The notes under the pieces are model-generated. The model did no database searches. It was not told where the DNA came from and saw only the letters and a list, made by a program, of their open reading frames with translations. A DNA stretch of 6,156 bases from Chryseobacterium gleum (GTDB taxonomy: Bacteria; Bacteroidota; Bacteroidia; UBA10329): assembly GCA_945874195.1 (NCBI GenBank), contig CAMCFW010000141.1, positions 1 through 6,156 of the forward strand. Reading direction: 5' to 3'. Of the stretch, positions 5,222-6,156 are shown piece after piece. Position 1 is the first letter of the stretch. Each line of letters starts with the position of its first letter. A program made the position numbers and the translations under genes.

Positions 5222-6156
5222 ATGGAATATCTCAAACCAGAAGATTTTCTTTTTGCCACTGCTGGAAATCCGTTGGTGGACGTCCGCTCGCCAGGCGAAT
5301 TCGAATCGGGTCACGTGACGGGCGCCATCAGCATTCCGCTTTTTGCCGATTACGAACGGGCCATTGTGGGCACTATTTATAAGCAACAGGGAAAGACGGA
5401 CGCTATTGAAAAGGGGCTTGAAATAGTGGGCCCTAAAATGGCAGCATTGGCCAAGCAGGCAGAAGAAGTTGCTGTTGACGGGAAGCTTGGTGTGTATTGT
5501 TGGCGTGGTGGCATGCGCAGCAATCGTATGGCCTGGTTGTTTGAGCAGGTGGGATTGAACTGCACTGTGCTCGATGGCGGCTATAAGGCGTATCGGAACA
5601 CCGTGCTGCACTCGTTCTCAAACGCGAAGAGACTGATAGTGATCGATGGACCGACAGGAAGCGGAAAGACCGACATTCTTCACGCCATACGCCATGCCGG
5701 GGAGCAGATCATTGACCTCGAAGGGCTTGCGAATCACAAAGGTTCCGCTTTCGGAAGCATCGGAATGAACCCACAGCCCACTTCGCAACAATTCCAAAAC
5801 GACCTGTACGGTCAGTTGAGGGAGCTCAATCCTGAAAAACGCATCTGGATTGAACGCGAAGGAATGACCATTGGCAAGGTTTATCTGCCTCAACTGCTAT
5901 GGCAAAGAATGACCGAATCAACCGCTATTGCGATTGATATTCCGTTGGAATTGAGAATAGAACGGCTTGTTGGCGACTATGGAAACGCGCCAATATCGGA
6001 ACTGGAAAAGAGCATCATGAAACTTCAGCAGAAACTGGGTGGACAACACATGAAGGCCACATTGGAATTGTTGAATGAAAACCGCTTGGCCGAAGTAGCA
6101 GAGCTGTTGCTTCATTATTACGATAAGCGATATGCATTCAGCAAGGAGAAATATCT
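5222..6156 (+). CDS. mnmH: tRNA 2-selenouridine synthase MnmH/SelU (C-terminus cut by window edge)
   Basis: My translation from the ATG at 5222 gives 311 complete codons with no stop before the window edge. An in-frame TGA at 5180-5182 with no ATG between supports this start. Residues 1-130 form a rhodanese domain (LVDVRSPGEFESGH at 18-31) with catalytic Cys93 in YCWRGGMRSN (92-101). A P-loop domain follows with Walker A GPTGSGKT (143-150) and the family-typical block DLEGLANHKGSAFGSIG (165-181). The enzyme acts on the wobble uridine (U34) of tRNAs for Lys, Glu and Gln, converting 2-thiouridine to 2-selenouridine through an S-geranylated intermediate with selenophosphate from SelD. Family members are roughly 340-370 residues, so some tens of residues are missing. 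It is divergent from the CotH gene, with no functional link visible. Confidence 0.97.
   Translation, partial: MEYLKPEDFLFATAGNPLVDVRSPGEFESGHVTGAISIPLFADYERAIVGTIYKQQGKTDAIEKGLEIVGPKMAALAKQAEEVAVDGKLGVYCWRGGMRSNRMAWLFEQVGLNCTVLDGGYKAYRNTVLHSFSNAKRLIVIDGPTGSGKTDILHAIRHAGEQIIDLEGLANHKGSAFGSIGMNPQPTSQQFQNDLYGQLRELNPEKRIWIEREGMTIGKVYLPQLLWQRMTESTAIAIDIPLELRIERLVGDYGNAPISELEKSIMKLQQKLGGQHMKATLELLNENRLAEVAELLLHYYDKRYAFSKEKY

Noticed and set aside
5066..5611. Minus-strand open frame of 181 codons opposite the start of mnmH
   Set aside because: It runs antisense to the well-conserved rhodanese domain of MnmH and across copy B of the repeat. The translation has no family features.

Overview
The window comes from a member of the Bacteroidota, most likely the Flavobacteriales or a close relative. 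The evidence is a GldM/PorM type IX secretion (T9SS) protein, a large secreted protein ending in a T9SS type A sorting domain, TTTG / TAnnTTTG-like promoter boxes, and the absence of strong Shine-Dalgarno sequences. There are five protein genes, two of them cut by the window edges. No tRNA, rRNA, CRISPR array, transposase or prophage gene was seen.

Layout. On the minus strand, from high to low coordinates: a 775-residue CotH-kinase-family protein with signal peptide and T9SS sorting tail (2726-5053); an ECF-type sigma-70 factor (2075-2629); a 74-residue tail-anchored-type membrane protein overlapping the sigma gene by 4 nt (1854-2078); and gldM (1-1610), which lacks only its extreme C-terminus. 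On the plus strand, divergent from the CotH gene, is mnmH/selU, the tRNA 2-selenouridine synthase (5222-6156), cut at the right edge. The gap at 1611-1853 holds two inverted-repeat elements and no gene.

The most interesting signal is non-coding. A stretch of about 61 bp occurs twice as an imperfect direct repeat (2639-2699 and 5134-5194, 48 of 61 identical, no gaps). Each copy lies just upstream of a minus-strand gene: the sigma factor and the CotH cargo gene. Read on the minus strand, both contain a Bacteroidota-like promoter with identical 22-nt spacing, and the conservation extends through the spacer and past the presumed start site. This suggests that the sigma gene and the secreted CotH protein share one control, possibly the sigma factor itself (autoregulation plus a target). 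An alternative is that the CotH gene was inserted or duplicated into an ancestral sigma-mnmH intergenic region.

Read together, the window could be a small module of regulator (sigma plus a coupled membrane protein), T9SS motor component (GldM) and T9SS cargo (CotH-like). mnmH is a tRNA-modification gene that appears to be only a neighbour. The functional link is inference; the families and the repeat are visible directly.
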